NCBI RefSeq assembly: GCF_022539505.1
Contig: NC_061514.1
Coordinates: 42,272,869 to 42,336,868, forward strand
Length of the DNA stretch: 64,000 nt
Source of the DNA: Lolium rigidum
Lineage: Eukaryota > Streptophyta > Magnoliopsida > Poales > Poaceae
Direction of reading: 5' to 3'
Part shown: positions 23,425 to 35,250 of the stretch, piece by piece
Numbering within the stretch: the stretch's first letter is position 1
Layout: each line of letters begins with the position of its first letter
The notes under the pieces: generated by a model
Seen by the model: the letters and a program-made list of their open reading frames with translations, nothing else
The model's database searches: none
Told to the model about the DNA's origin: nothing
Made by a program: the position numbers and the translations under genes

Positions 23425-24834
23425 TAGGGACTCTTTGTTTGTCTACATATCACACATGTACTAATGTTTCGGTTAATACAATTATAGCATGATATATAAA
23501 CATTTATCATAAACATAAAGATATAAATAATAACCACTTTATTATTGCCTCTAGGGCATATCTCCTTCATGTATGCGATGTAAAGAATAGGACCGGGGTC
23601 CACAGTTCACTAGAGGTGTCTCTCCCATAAGATAAAAGCATGTTGGGTGAACAAATTACAGTCGGGCAATTAACAAATAGAGAGGGCATAACAATGCACA
23701 TACATGTCATGATAAATATAGTGAGATTTAATTGGGCATTACGACAAAGTACATAGACCGCTATCCAGCATGCATCTATGCCTAAAAAGTCCACCTTCGA
23801 GTTATCGTCCGAACCCCTTCCAGCATTAAGTTGCAAAACAACGGACAATTGCATTAAGTATGGTGCGTAATGTAATCAATAACTACATCCTCGGACATAG
23901 CATCAATGTTTTATCCCTAGTGGCAATAGCACATCCACAACCTTAGAACTTTCGTCACTCGTCCCGCATTTAATGGAGGCATGAACCCACTATCGAGCAT
24001 AAATACTCCCTCTTGGAGTTAAGAGCAAAAACTTGGCCGGAGCCTCTACTAATAACGGAGAGCATGCAAGATCATAAACAACACATAGGTAATAACTTGA
24101 TAATTAACATAACATAGTATTCTCTATCCATCGGATCCCGACAAACACAACATATAGCATTACGGATAGATGATCTTGATCATGTTAGGCAGCTCACAAG
24201 ATCCAACAATGAAGCACAACGAGGAGAAGACAACCATCTAGCTACTGCTATGGACCCATAGTCCAGGGGTGAACTACTCACTCATCACTCCGGAGGCGAC
24301 CATGGCGGTGAAGAGTCCTCCGGGAGATGAATCCCCTCTCCGGCAGGGTGCCGGAGGAGATCTCCCGAATCCCCCGAGATGGGATTGGCGGCGGCGGCGT
24401 CTCAGTAAGGTTTTCCGTATCGTGGCTCCCGGTACTGGGGGTTTCGCGACGGAGGCTTTAAGTAGGCGGAAGGGTAACGCGGGGGGGGCACACGAGGGCC
24501 CCACACCATAGGTCGGCGCGGCCAGGGCCTAGGCCGCGCCGCCCCAGTGTGGCGGCGCCACGTGGCCCCACTTCGACTCTCCTTCGGTCTTCTGGAAGCT
24601 TCGTGGCAAAATAGGACCCTGGGCGTTGATTTCGTCCAATTCTGAGAATATTTCGTTACTAGGATTTCTGAAACCAAAAACAGCAGAAAACAACAACTGG
24701 CTCTTCGGCATCTTGTTAATAGGTTAGTTCCAGAATATGCACGAATATGACATAAAGTGTGCATAAAACATGTAGATATCATCAATAATGTGGCATGGAA
24801 CATAAGAAATTATCGATACGTCGGAGACGTATCA

Positions 24835-27552
24835 GCATCCCCAAGCTTAGTTCTCGCTCGTCCCGAGCGGGTAAAACGATAACAAAGATAATTTCTGAAG
24901 TGACATGCCATCATAACCTTGATCATACTATTTGTAAACATATGTAATGAATGCAGCGATCAAAACAATGGTAATGACATGAGTAAACAAGTGAATCATA
25001 AAGCAAAGACTTTTCATGAATAGTACTTCAAGACAAGCAGCAATAAGTCTTGCATAAGAGTTAACTCATAAAGCAATAAATCAAAGTAAAGGTATTGAAG
25101 CAACACAAAGGAAGATTAAGTTTCAGCGGTTGCTTTCAACTTGTAACATGTATATCTCATGGATAATTGTCAACATAGAGTAATATAACAAGTGCAATAT
25201 GCAAGTATGTAGGAATCAATGCACAGTTCACACAAGTGTTTGCTTCTTGAGGTGGAGAGAGATAGGTGAACTCGACTCAACATAAAAGTAAAAAGAAAGG
25301 TCCTTCAAAGAGGAAAGCATCGATTGCTATATTTGTGCTAGAGCTTTTATTTTGAAAACATGAAACAATTTTGTCAACGGTAGTAGTAAAGCATATGAGT
25401 TATGTAAATTATATCTTACAAGTTGCAAGCCTCATGCATAGTATACTAATAGTGCCCGCACCTTGTCCTAATTAGCTTGGACTACCTCGATCATCGCAAT
25501 ACACATGTTTTAACCAAGTGTCACAATGGGGTACCTCCATGCCGCCTGTACAAAGGTCTAAGGAGAAAGCTCGCATTTTGGATTTCTCGCTTTTGATTAT
25601 TCTCAACTTAGACATCCATATCGGGACAACATGGACAACAGATAATGGACTCCTCTTTAATGCATAAGCATGTGGCAACAATTATTATTCTCATATGAGA
25701 TTGAGGATGTATGTCCAAAACTGAAACTTCCACCATGAATCATGGCTTTAGTTAGCGGCCCAATGTTCTTCTCTAACAATATGTATGCTCCAACCATTAA
25801 GGTGGTAGATCTCTCTTACTTCATACAAGACGGACATGCATAGCAACTCACATGATATTCAACAAAGAATAGTTGATGGCGTCCCCGTAAACATGGTTAT
25901 CGCACAACAAGCAACTTAATAAGAGATAAAGTGCATAAGTACATATTCAATACCACAATAGTTTTTAAGCTATTTGTCCCATGAGCTATATATTGCAAAG
26001 GTGAATGATGGAATTTTAAAGGTAGCACTCAAGCAATTTACTTTGGAATGGCGGAGAAATACCATGTAGTAGGTAGGTATGGTGGACACAAATGGCATAG
26101 TGGTTGGCTCAAGGATTTTGGATGCATGAGAAGTAATCGCTCTCGATACAAGGTTTAGGCTAGCAAGGTTATTTGAAACAAACACAAGGATGAACGGTGC
26201 AGCAAAACTCACATAAAAGACATATTGTAAACATTATAAGACTCTACACCGTCTTCCTTGTTGTTCAAAACTCAATACTAGAAATTATCTAGACTTTAGA
26301 GAGACCAAATATGCAAACCAAATTTTAGCAAGCTCTATGTGTTTCTTCATTAATGGGTGCAAAGTATATGATGCAAGAGCTTAAACATGAGCACAACAAT
26401 TGCCAAGTATCAAATTATCCAAGACATTTTAGAATTACTACATGTAGCATTTTCCAATTCCAACCATATAACAATTTAACGAAGAAGAAACTTCGCCATG
26501 AATACTATGAGTAAAGCCTAAGGACATAATTGTCCATATGCTACAGCGGAGCGTGTCTCTCTCCCATACAGTGAATGCTAGGATCCATTTTATTCAAACA
26601 AAACAAAAACAAAAACAAACCGACGCTCCAAGCAAAGTGCATAAGATGTGACGGAATAAAAATATAGTTTCGGGGGAGGAACTCGATAATGTTGTCGATG
26701 AAGAAGGGAATGCCTTGGGCATCCCCAAGCTTAGACGCTTGAGTCTTCTTAGAATATGCAGGGGTGAACCACCGGGGCATCCCCAAGCTTAGAGCTTTCA
26801 CTCTCCTTGATCATATTGTATCATACTCCTCTCTTGATCCTTGAAAACTTCCTCCACACCAAACTCGAAACAACTCATTAGAGGGTTAGTGGACAATAAA
26901 AATTAACATGTTCAGAGGTGACACAATCATTCTTAACACTTCTGGACATTGCATAAAGCTACTGGACATTAATGGATCAAAGAAATTCATCCAACATAGC
27001 AAAAGAGGCAATGCGAAATAAAAGGCAGAATCTGTCCAAACAGAACAGTCCGTAAAGATGGATTTTATTGAGGCACCAGACTTGCTCAAATGAAAATTCC
27101 CAAATTGAATGAAAGTTGCGTACATATCTGAGGATCTCTCACGTAAATTGGCATAATTTTCTGAGTTACCTACAGAGAATTAGACCCAGATTCGTGACGG
27201 CAAAGAAATCTGTTTCTGCGCAGTAATCCAAATCTAGTATTCACTTTACTATCAAAGACTTTACTTGGCACAACAAAACATAAAACTAAGATAAGGAGAG
27301 TTTGCTACAGTAGTAAACAACTTCCAAGACTCAAATATAAAACAAAAATACTGTAGTAAAAACATGGGTTGTCTCCCATAAGCGCTTTTCTTTAACGCCT
27401 TTCAGCTAGGCGCAGAAAGTGTAAATTAAGTATTATCGAGAGATGGAGCATTGATATCATAAGCTCCCCCATCTGTAGTGGTACTAAGGGCTTTGTCAAT
27501 TTTAGGCCTATAATAATATTTCTTTGGTTTAGGCACTTTAGAGACATACATG
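24835..27552 (-). mobile_element. Internal region of non-autonomous gypsy-like element, copy 1
   Basis: It begins next to the 3' LTR with the polypurine motif (minus strand: CTAAGCTTGGGGATGC). It is AT-rich and non-coding for about 2.6 kb, then enters the 3' end of the family's conserved ORF (from 27426) before the N run. It aligns throughout with 39037 onward in copy 3. Two extra copies of the polypurine motif (GGCATCCCCAAGCTTAG on the plus strand) lie at 26717-26735 and 26778-26795. Confidence 0.87.
27426..27552 (-). CDS. C-terminal end of the conserved family ORF, copy 1 (partial)
   Basis: The frame reads VSKVPKPKKYYYRP, then KIDKALSTTTDGG, and ends SLDNT followed by TAA at 27426-27428. 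The last residues match copy 2 (SLDNT) and copy 3 (FDNT). The middle differs strongly from both, with an extra Lys/Tyr-rich stretch, so copy 1 may be a distinct subfamily. The gap hides the rest. Function unknown. Confidence 0.6.
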
Positions 27553-27652
27553 NNNNNNNNNNNNNNNNNNNNNNNNNNNNNNNNNNNNNNNNNNNNNNNN
27601 NNNNNNNNNNNNNNNNNNNNNNNNNNNNNNNNNNNNNNNNNNNNNNNNNNNN
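27553..27652. other. Assembly gap (100 N)
   Basis: Exactly 100 N between the internal region of one retrotransposon and the gag-position region of another. The missing DNA should include the 5' part of copy 1 with its 5' LTR, the rest of the LTR begun at 16069, the pol region and 3' LTR of the element at 27653-32673, and the 3' part of copy 2. The real length is therefore many kilobases. Confidence 0.85.
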
Positions 27653-28348
27653 TTGCTCGATGATGCGGGCGTGAGTCCGGTTGGCGTACTCACGGGAGTG
27701 GTCGAGGTCCCGCTGCGTGTGGTACAACGATGAAGTCGAGATGCTCCACATGGTGCTTCAGCTCCGGGTGGGATGACATGTCCATGGGCTCTCCAGCAGA
27801 GTTACGCTCGCGAGGTGAGAGAAGCGAGGGTGCTTGGAGTGCCTCCTCGCTCATCCCGCACAAGCGTGCGAGTCCCTCCCGAAGGGCGCGGGCAAGTCCG
27901 TCCAGCCAGCTTGCTCTCCATGAAGGAGAAGAGGATCCTCTCAGAAGTGGGAGGCTCCATCTTGCCCCTCAAATCCGCAGCGTGATGATCCACCGCAGCT
28001 CGCCTCCCGGCTGGTTCGCGATCCGGGCTCCGTGGAACTCCGGGTGCGGGCGACCAAGGTGGTCTGGACAGGCGTTGAGGTCGTGCTCGAAGATCAAGCT
28101 TCCCCCATTCCCGAGCTGGTAAAACTTCGTGTTCACTGGCTCCATCTGAAAGTGAAGTGAAGGATTAAGTTAGAGAAGTGAACAAGTGTGGCAAAATTTT
28201 AAGTATATTTCTAAGGAAGAACATGACTTCTCATTTTCCAAAGAACTTAAAGAGAAGACAAAGATTTAAAATTTCAGAAATACTTCATTCATTTTTGAAA
28301 CTAAATTTTCAGAACGTCCATTTCTAACTAGGGTCTCCTAAGGTCAAA
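27653..28348 (-). pseudogene. Unidentified ORF at the gag position of the long-LTR retrotransposon
   Basis: Downstream of the primer-binding site, an ATG at 28143-28145 opens MEPVNTKFYQLGNGG, then IFEHDLNACPDHLGRPHPEF and ARIANQPGGELRWIIT. A one-base shift near 28000 moves it to the frame reading AADLRGKMEPPTSERILFSF. A second shift near 27915 leads to WLDGLARALREGLARLCGM and HPELKHHVEHLDF, then a likely coiled-coil start before the gap. I recognise no gag, protease or reverse transcriptase motif. It resembles unnamed ORFs in large, possibly non-autonomous grass retrotransposons. Two frameshifts suggest decay. Confidence 0.5.
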
Positions 28349-28350
28349 CA

Positions 28351-28365
28351 ATGGCTCTGATACCA
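28351..28365 (-). promoter_or_regulatory. Primer-binding site, initiator tRNA-Met type
   Basis: Minus strand TGGTATCAGAGCCAT, starting three bases downstream of the LTR end, matches the 3' end of plant initiator tRNA-Met, the commonest plant LTR-retrotransposon primer. It fixes the element's polarity as minus and marks the 28369-32673 block as its 5' LTR. Confidence 0.9.
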
Positions 28366-28368
28366 ACT

Positions 28369-31300
28369 TGTCAACACCCGGATTTTTAAGTCCGAATGCC
28401 TATTATGTCATACATCGCAATCCCAGGAATATTGTTGTTGCGAGGCATAATAGTTAAGTATCACAGCTCATCATTCATTACAAACCATAATGTCTTACAA
28501 CTTGGAATCACATGATCCATATTACACGAATAGTTGATCTATTGATCAACGAACAAACACAAGTTCATAGCGGAAGCGTAAGATACAAGGACTCTCTAGT
28601 CCACAAGGCCAACGCTTGACGTTAGAAGCTCCTAGTTGTGGTAGACGTCCCGCTGGTCGTCATCCTCGTACCGTCTGCTCGCCTTCATAGTCTGGCCATT
28701 TGAATAGCCAGGGACAAAGCCGTGAGTACTTTAAGTACTCGCAATCTAATACTAATGTAAGTACTAAACTTGCTATTGAAGTGTTCTAAGCTCTAAGGTT
28801 ATTTGCATAAAGCCAATTTTATTTGAATAGACATTTTTGTAAACAACTCCTCATGTGCTAACTAACTCAAGTGGGAACATTAGTGTCATTCCCACAACTC
28901 AGTTGTGATTCAAATTTAAAGTCACCGTTCAAGTTCGAAAAGATATAAATTCTGATGACGGAACAATATGGCCTTTCCAACTGTCCATGACCGCGGACGC
29001 GGCTATTCGAATAGGTTTACACTCGCAGAGGTTGCACACTTGTGCCACAACATTTGATTACATCCGTCGGGATAAAACCCCGAATAATCGTAACTCAGCA
29101 CGCGGATCATCAACCATAACCTTTCACTTACATATCCTAGTATAGGCACCTCTCCCCATGAGCTTGGCCTCCCAAGTGAAAACCAACTCGTTAACCGGGA
29201 ACTGCACAGGGCTTGGGCCGGACATTCACCTCGTTTCACGTCATTTCTCATCATTTCTTTTGTTGTAGAGGCAGCCTTCAGCCTAACCCCGATGACGCTT
29301 GTTTAGAGGGAACCCATACTAAGATACATAAATTTCCAGCCTAAGCCTTACCCATAATCAGGTATTGTGGGGGTACTCAAAAATTGGAATGGTATCGCAT
29401 CCAACTCAATCATCAGTTTTTAGCCAAAATCACCAAGTCAATATCATGTCATATTCACCTTCAAAATCTTTCAATGGAAATGACTCATCATTCCAAGGTT
29501 TTCACCATCATCATTTCATAAACACATGTTCCCATCTAGAGTAGTCATTTTTAATATTTAGCACTAGCATCTATGTATGAGGGGTGCTAAGTATTTTGCT
29601 TTGTTTCTAGGCTAAACTTGATACTCTTGTACTAATCCAATACTAACCAAGTGAATCATGAATCAAAAAGTACTTTGATAAAACAAAAGTAAATAAAGCT
29701 TGTAAAGTAAAACTCGGGAAATAGGATCATAAGCATAAAGTAAATGGGGTAATGCCTTGCTCATGGTGAGCTTTGCACTTTGCAAGAGTATTATCTTGCC
29801 TTGGTTGGGAAACTGGTCAAAGTGGTCTTCTTCTCCTTGGAAGTAGACCTCCTCCTCCTCCAGGTACTCCTCGGTACTAGCGTCTAAAATACGAATACGG
29901 GGTACACAATCATCACACCAAACTTATCTAATTAAACTAAGCACAAACATGGTTCACACACTTAAACTAGCATCACACATTACTATTAGGTGGGTGGATG
30001 TGTTTTTCTTATTATTTAAGAAAAATAATTTCCTCTCATACTAATCTTAAATGTTACTTTGAATTATTCAGAGAAATAATTTCCTCTCATTATCTTATTA
30101 AGATTTAATTTCTCTTATGCATAATATGTGACCTAGGTTGACCCAAGTCAACCTCTTCACACTTATCATTTGGAGAAAATGATTTAAATGAGGTGAGCAC
30201 CTCATACCATTTAATTCTAGCATATCAAAGATTTAATATCACCAACCATTCCTATGGGACCTAAATAACCAGAGTCTCCACTTCATTTGGAATTGGTGGT
30301 GACAAGATTTAAATGAGAGAAACTCCCTCATAAGATTTCTTAATAGTTTTGGACAATATCTTTGACTAGAATTAGCCATAAAGTCATTTAAATCAACTAA
30401 GCCAAGATCATTCAAAGTAAGCATGGCATATTTTTGTAGAAACAATTAGTATAAGTGAAATGTGAATTATTGGAAGTGGAATTAACTGAAAAGCATTTAT
30501 GGTTGATTTTTAAGAATTATTATAAGACAGAAAAGTCCCTGCCTTGTTTATTTTGCCATTTTAATTCTACAATAGATCTAGGGTTCTATCCAGTGGCATT
30601 GTGTAGATAATTTCTTAAGGTTTCCAAAAATATAAAGTTTGCAAAATTTGGCCGAGTAGATTTGTCACTATTGAAATTCAAAGTTTGCATCAGATTAAGA
30701 TATTTTTCTAATTTCCAAAATTGAATTCAAAACGTGGGCTCGCGCGGGAAAACGAGAAAAGGGAAAATGGGCCGGCCCAGTACTGCGTCCAGCGCAGCGG
30801 GCCAGCTGACAAGGTGGGGGCCACCTGTCTGTGAGATTTACTCACCGAACCGGTACGGGGAAGGAGAGGCGTTGGATCAGGCGATGATCTAACGGCCAGG
30901 GGTTGTCGTCGTCGACGGCGAGAAGCAGTGGCGAGCGCGGCGGCAGCAGGGGGTCGGAGCGGTCGTCGGAGCTCCGGCGAGCGTCGGAGGGGTGCGCCGC
31001 GACGTTGTTGTCGATGGGGAGGCGTCCTGGAAGCAGCGGCGCGTCTTGGGGCGGCCTCCTTCTCCGGCGAGCTTCGGCTACTGGCGGCGGCAGCGAGCTA
31101 GCAATTGCGGCGGTGTGGTGGCTAATCGAGCATGGTGTGAGGTCGAGGAGAGGCTGTGAGATGAGGGAAGGTGAGTGGAGTGCTCAATTTGAGAGGGCGG
31201 GGGCTCCTTTTATAGCGGCTCCGAGCCAGGGCGGAGGGTCACGGTGACGATGGCAATGGCGCTCTCCCGTCGATCAACGGCGTGGGCGAGGGTACGGTAT

Positions 31301-32673
31301 CGCGCAGGCGGACTCAGGGAGCGTCACGGTGCGCTCAGAACAGTTTTCGGTGGTCAAGCATAGTGGCAATGGTCAAGTGCCGACGCGGTACCGTGGCGGA
31401 CGTCGTCGTCCTCCTCGACGGCGACGTGGCACGGGGAGGCTCGTGGTGGTGTCCGGCGGTGTCCCGGAGCCGAGGTGATTCATCCCGCGTGCGCCGGTGA
31501 CGAGGGACGGGGCTGAGGCGACGGGGCGCTGCGCGCTCTGGTGCGTCCAGGGCTGGCGCCATGCGCGCTCTGGCGTGGCATGGGCGTTCCTGGGCGTCAC
31601 TGGGCGCGCTGGTTCTGGCGTGTGCACACGTTCTCTCGGTCAAGGGAGGGCACGAGCAGGTTCAGAAGGGTGAGAGGGAGTCAGTGGACATGGTGGTGCA
31701 GGCCAGAGGTGACCAGGTGAGGAGATGGCATGTAATGGCCATGCCATGCCACGGCATGACATGTTTCGATTGATTTAATCAAACCCCTGGCCAGTGCAAG
31801 TGGTGGTGATGGTGTGGTGAGGTGAGAGGGCTCTCCGGTAGTGCAGAGAGGGCAAGGTTGGACCAAGTCCAAGGTAGAAATGAGGTATGGGCTCAAATTT
31901 TTACCCTGCCAGCAAGGTGTTCGACAGAATGCCCGCAAGAAAAAGATTTTTGAATTTTGAATTTCTTTTTGGTGGGTTGTAATAAAATAATAAATGGAGC
32001 ATTTTGGTGGTGGTGGTGGTCAAAATGGAAATGAGATGCAAAATCACATTTTGCAAATAATCTTACATAGGTGAAAAAGTTCCAACTTTGCTTGCTTCCC
32101 ATTTGAAATTGGTGCAGAATTTGAGGTGGTGGTTTTGGACAAGGTTGAAGTGCTTGAGGTTGTCTTGGATGAGGTGAAAAGATTTGACCAAGTGTAGAAG
32201 TGAAAAGTGAAAATACAGGGGCTCAAAGTGAGTACCAGATTATAAATGTCACATATGACCATATCACATGTGAGCTCATATTTATCTCAAATTTGATTTG
32301 AAAGTTGTTTGATGGTTTCCAAAGTTGTTAATAAAGGTTTAGTATCCATTTACACCCAATGGTGCAAACCAAAATGGTCTTTAACCAAGATTTGTAAAAA
32401 TGGCCTAAGCCTTATGTGTGTGTGAAGTTGATTTTAAAATTTCATTTCTAATTTCTATTTACTTGACTTTGGGTGATCAAGTGATCATTGCTAGGGTTTC
32501 AGAGTGAGAGAGAACACATAAGCAAGCATCATGGCAAGAGCACACTCAAAATAATTAATAAGGTGAGCTAATATGCATAGTCCTATATGATGAGAAAAAG
32601 TTTTTGTTAACTCTGATTTTTGGATTCTGGAAATCTCTCTCTTGTTCTTTTTATTAAAACTTGGGATGTTACA
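28369..32673 (-). repeat. 5' LTR (4.3 kb) of a large retrotransposon
   Basis: On the minus strand it starts TGTAACATCCCAAG at 32673 and ends GGGTGTTGACA at 28369, next to the primer-binding site. At 4305 bp it is unusually long. It has AT-rich outer parts and a GC-rich centre (30730-31700). No coding domain is visible; the frames in the GC-rich part (for example 30903-31247 and 31335-31643) have no recognisable motif. The right flank ATTCA (32674-32678) would be one TSD copy; the other is not in view. Such lengths are known from LARD and Tekay-type elements. Confidence 0.87.
31206..31215 (-). promoter_or_regulatory. TATA box of the long LTR
   Basis: Minus strand CTATAAAAGG, about 1.46 kb from the LTR start, at the edge of the GC-rich centre. 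It is a plausible transcription start region, leaving about 2.8 kb of R plus U5 downstream. Confidence 0.55.
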
Positions 32674-34370
32674 ATTCATGGCTTTAGTTAGCGGCCCAAT
32701 GTTCTTCTCTAACATTATGCATGCTCTAACCATTAAATGAGTGGTAAATCTTCCTTACTTCAGACAAGACGGACATGCATAGCAACTCACATGATATTCA
32801 ACAAAGTGTTGATGGCGTCCCCAGGAACATGGTTATCGCACAACAAACAACTTAATAAGAGATAAAGTGCATAAGTACATATTCAATACCACGATAGTTT
32901 TTAAGCTATTTGTCCCACGAGCTATATATTGCAAAGGTAAAGAATGGAAATTTTAAAGGTAGCACTCAAGCAATTTACTTTGGAATGGCGGAGAGATACC
33001 ATGTAGTAGGTAGGTATGGTGGACACAAATGGCATAGTGGTTGGCTCAAGGATTTTGGATGCATGAGAAGTATTCCCTCTCGATACAAGGTTTAGGCTAG
33101 CAAGTTTATTTGAAACAAACACAAGGATGAACCGGTGCAGCAAAACTCACATAAAAGACATATTGTAAACATTATAAGACTCTACACCGTCTTCCTTGTT
33201 GTTCAAAACTCAATACTAGAAATTATCTAGACTTTAGAGAGACCAATTATGCAAACCAAATTTTAGCAAGCTCTATGTATTTCTTCATTAATAGGTGCAA
33301 AGTATATGATGAAAGAGCTTAAACATGAGCACAACAATTGCCAAGTATCAAATTATTCAAGACATTTTAGAATTACTACATGTAGCATTTCCCGATTCCA
33401 ACCATATAACAATTTAACGAAGAAGATTCAACCTTCGCCATGAATACTATGAGTAAAGCCTAAGGACATATTTGTCCATATGCAACAACGGAGCGTGTCT
33501 CTCTCCCACACAATGAATGCTAGGATCCATTTTATTCAAACAAAAACAAAAACAAAAACAAACCGACGCTCCAAGCAAAGCACATAAGATGTGATGGAAT
33601 AAAAATATAGTTTCAGGGGAGGAACCCTATAATGTTGTCGATGAAGAAGGGGATGCCTTGGGCATCCCCAAGCTTAGACGCTTGAGTCTTCTTAAAATAT
33701 GCAGGGGTGAACCACCGGGGCATCCCCAAGCTTACAGCTTTCACTCTCCTTGATCATATTGTATCATCTCCCTCTCTTGATCCTTGAAAACTTCCTCCAC
33801 ACCAAACTCAAAACAACTCATTAGAGGGTTAGTGCACAATAAAAAATTTACATGTTCAGAGGTGACATAATCATTCTTAACACTTCTGGACATTGCACAA
33901 AGCTACTGGACATTAATGGAACAAAGAAATTCATCCAACATAGCAAAAGAGGCAATGCGAAATAAAAGGCAGAATCTGTCAAAACAGAACAGTCCGTAAA
34001 GACGAATTTTAAAGTGGCACCATACTTGCTCAAATGAAAATGCCCAAATTGAATGAAAGTTGCGTACATATCTGAGGATCACTCACGTACATTGGCATAA
34101 TTTTCTGAGTTACCTACAGAGAATTAGGCCCAGATTCGTGACAGCAAAGAAATCTGTTTCTGCAGCAAGTAATCCAAATCTAGTATGAACCTTACTATCA
34201 ACGACTTTACTTGGCACAACAATGCACAAAACTAAGATAAGGATAGGTTGCTACAGTAGTAACAACTTCCAAGACTCAAATATAAAATAAAAGTACTGTA
34301 GTAAAAACATGGGTTGTCTCCCATAAGCGCTTTTCTTTAACGCCTTTCAGCTAGGCGCAGAAAGTGTATA

Positions 34371-35016
34371 TCAAGTGTTATCAAGAGATGCAGTATCAAC
34401 ATCGGGGTTTGGAGTTTTCTTAACCATGCATAGTATTTTGGATACATAGGTTTCAGCGGCTCCCTTTTCATTAGTCTTGGGCTTGCTACTCTCATCAAAC
34501 AAATTTTCAGGAACAAGCCAAGCATAATTATCATCTAGAGCTTCATGCATCGCTAGGAGCTTACATGGTATTGGTGCTTTAATCTCCCCACCATCGTTAA
34601 CATTATTAGTGTACCTTACTCTCTCCACGTCCATCTTTTCAAGGATACTAACAAAATTGGTATAAGAGCCAAGCATATTGTATTTGATAAAGACCTTTCT
34701 AGCCTCTCTTGCTACACCCCCAAATTCTTTAAGAAGGGTTTCTAAAACAAAATCTTTCTTTTCCCCTTCTTCCATATCACCGAGTGTGAGAAACATGTGT
34801 TGGATTATAGGATTAAGATTAACAAATTTAGTTTCCAACATGTGAACTAAAGAAGCAGCAGCAATTTCATAATTAGGAGCAAGTTCTACCAAGTGTCTAT
34901 CTTCAAAATCTTCAACGGTACTAACATGAGTGAAAAAAATCTTCTATATTATCTCTCCCAATTATAGACCCTTGTCCCACAGGTATATCTTTTACAGTAA
35001 AATTAAAAGGAAACAT
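34371..35016 (-). pseudogene. Conserved family ORF, copy 2, frameshifted
   Basis: The likely start MFPFNFT is the ATG at 35014-35016. The reading goes through VGQGSIIGRDNIEDFF, then an extra T in a T-run near 34935-34941 shifts the frame. The rest (34371-34892) is open: APNYEIAAASLVHMLETKF, NPIIQHMFLTLGDMEEGEKK, DFVLETLLKEFGG, CKLLAMHEALDDNYAWLVPE, ending SLDNT and a stop. It is about 80 percent alike by eye to copy 3 over the open part. There are no zinc knuckles, protease or polymerase motifs. Function unknown. Confidence 0.7.
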
Positions 35017-35220
35017 GTTGAAATAAGTAAAGCTAATGCAAGTAACTAATTTTTTTGTGTTTTTGATATAGGGAACAAGACAGTAAATAAAGTAAAGCTA
35101 GCAACTAATTTTTTTGTGTTTTGATATAATGCAGCAAACAAGAAAGTAAATAAAATAAAGCAAGACAAAAACAAAGTAAAGAGATTGGATTGTGGAGACT
35201 CCCTTGCAGCGTGTCTTGAT

Positions 35221-35239
35221 CTCCCCGGCAACGGCGCCA
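35221..35239 (-). promoter_or_regulatory. Primer-binding site, tRNA-Asp type
   Basis: Minus strand TGGCGCCGTTGCCGGGGAG begins 11 bases downstream of the LTR end. I read it as matching the 3' end of tRNA-Asp, a primer used by Athila-like and several other plant gypsy elements. It is intact in this copy. Confidence 0.85.
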
Positions 35240-35250
35240 GTAAATTTGCT

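Larger units (their letters stand above)
17434..23569 (-). mobile_element. Copia (BARE/Angela-like) solo LTR, interrupted
   Basis: On the minus strand the sequence starts TGAAGGAGATATGCCCTAG at 23569, continues with GGCAATAATAAAGTGG, and ends with a 'TTTCCTAC...CCTACA' terminus at 17434. This is the style of grass BARE/Angela/WIS LTRs. The 5-bp TSD TGTAT is at 17429-17433 and 23570-23574. Removing the 4.3-kb CACTA inside leaves about 1.8 kb, one LTR length, with no internal domain, so it is a solo LTR left by LTR-LTR recombination. Confidence 0.9.
17100..24834 (-). repeat. 3' LTR of non-autonomous gypsy-like element, copy 1, interrupted
   Basis: On the minus strand the LTR starts TGATACGTCTCCGACG at 24834 and ends at 17100. 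Its two parts (17100-17433 and 23575-24834) add up to about 1.6 kb and align end to end with the LTRs at 35251-36844, 37439-39036 and 42520-44115. Between the parts lies a copia solo LTR with its own CACTA insertion. It is directly followed (24835 on) by the polypurine motif and the element's internal region, so it is the 3' LTR. Confidence 0.9.

Noticed and set aside
30903..31643. GC-rich frames within the 4.3-kb LTR
   Set aside because: Short, on both strands, without motifs; high GC alone explains the lack of stops.
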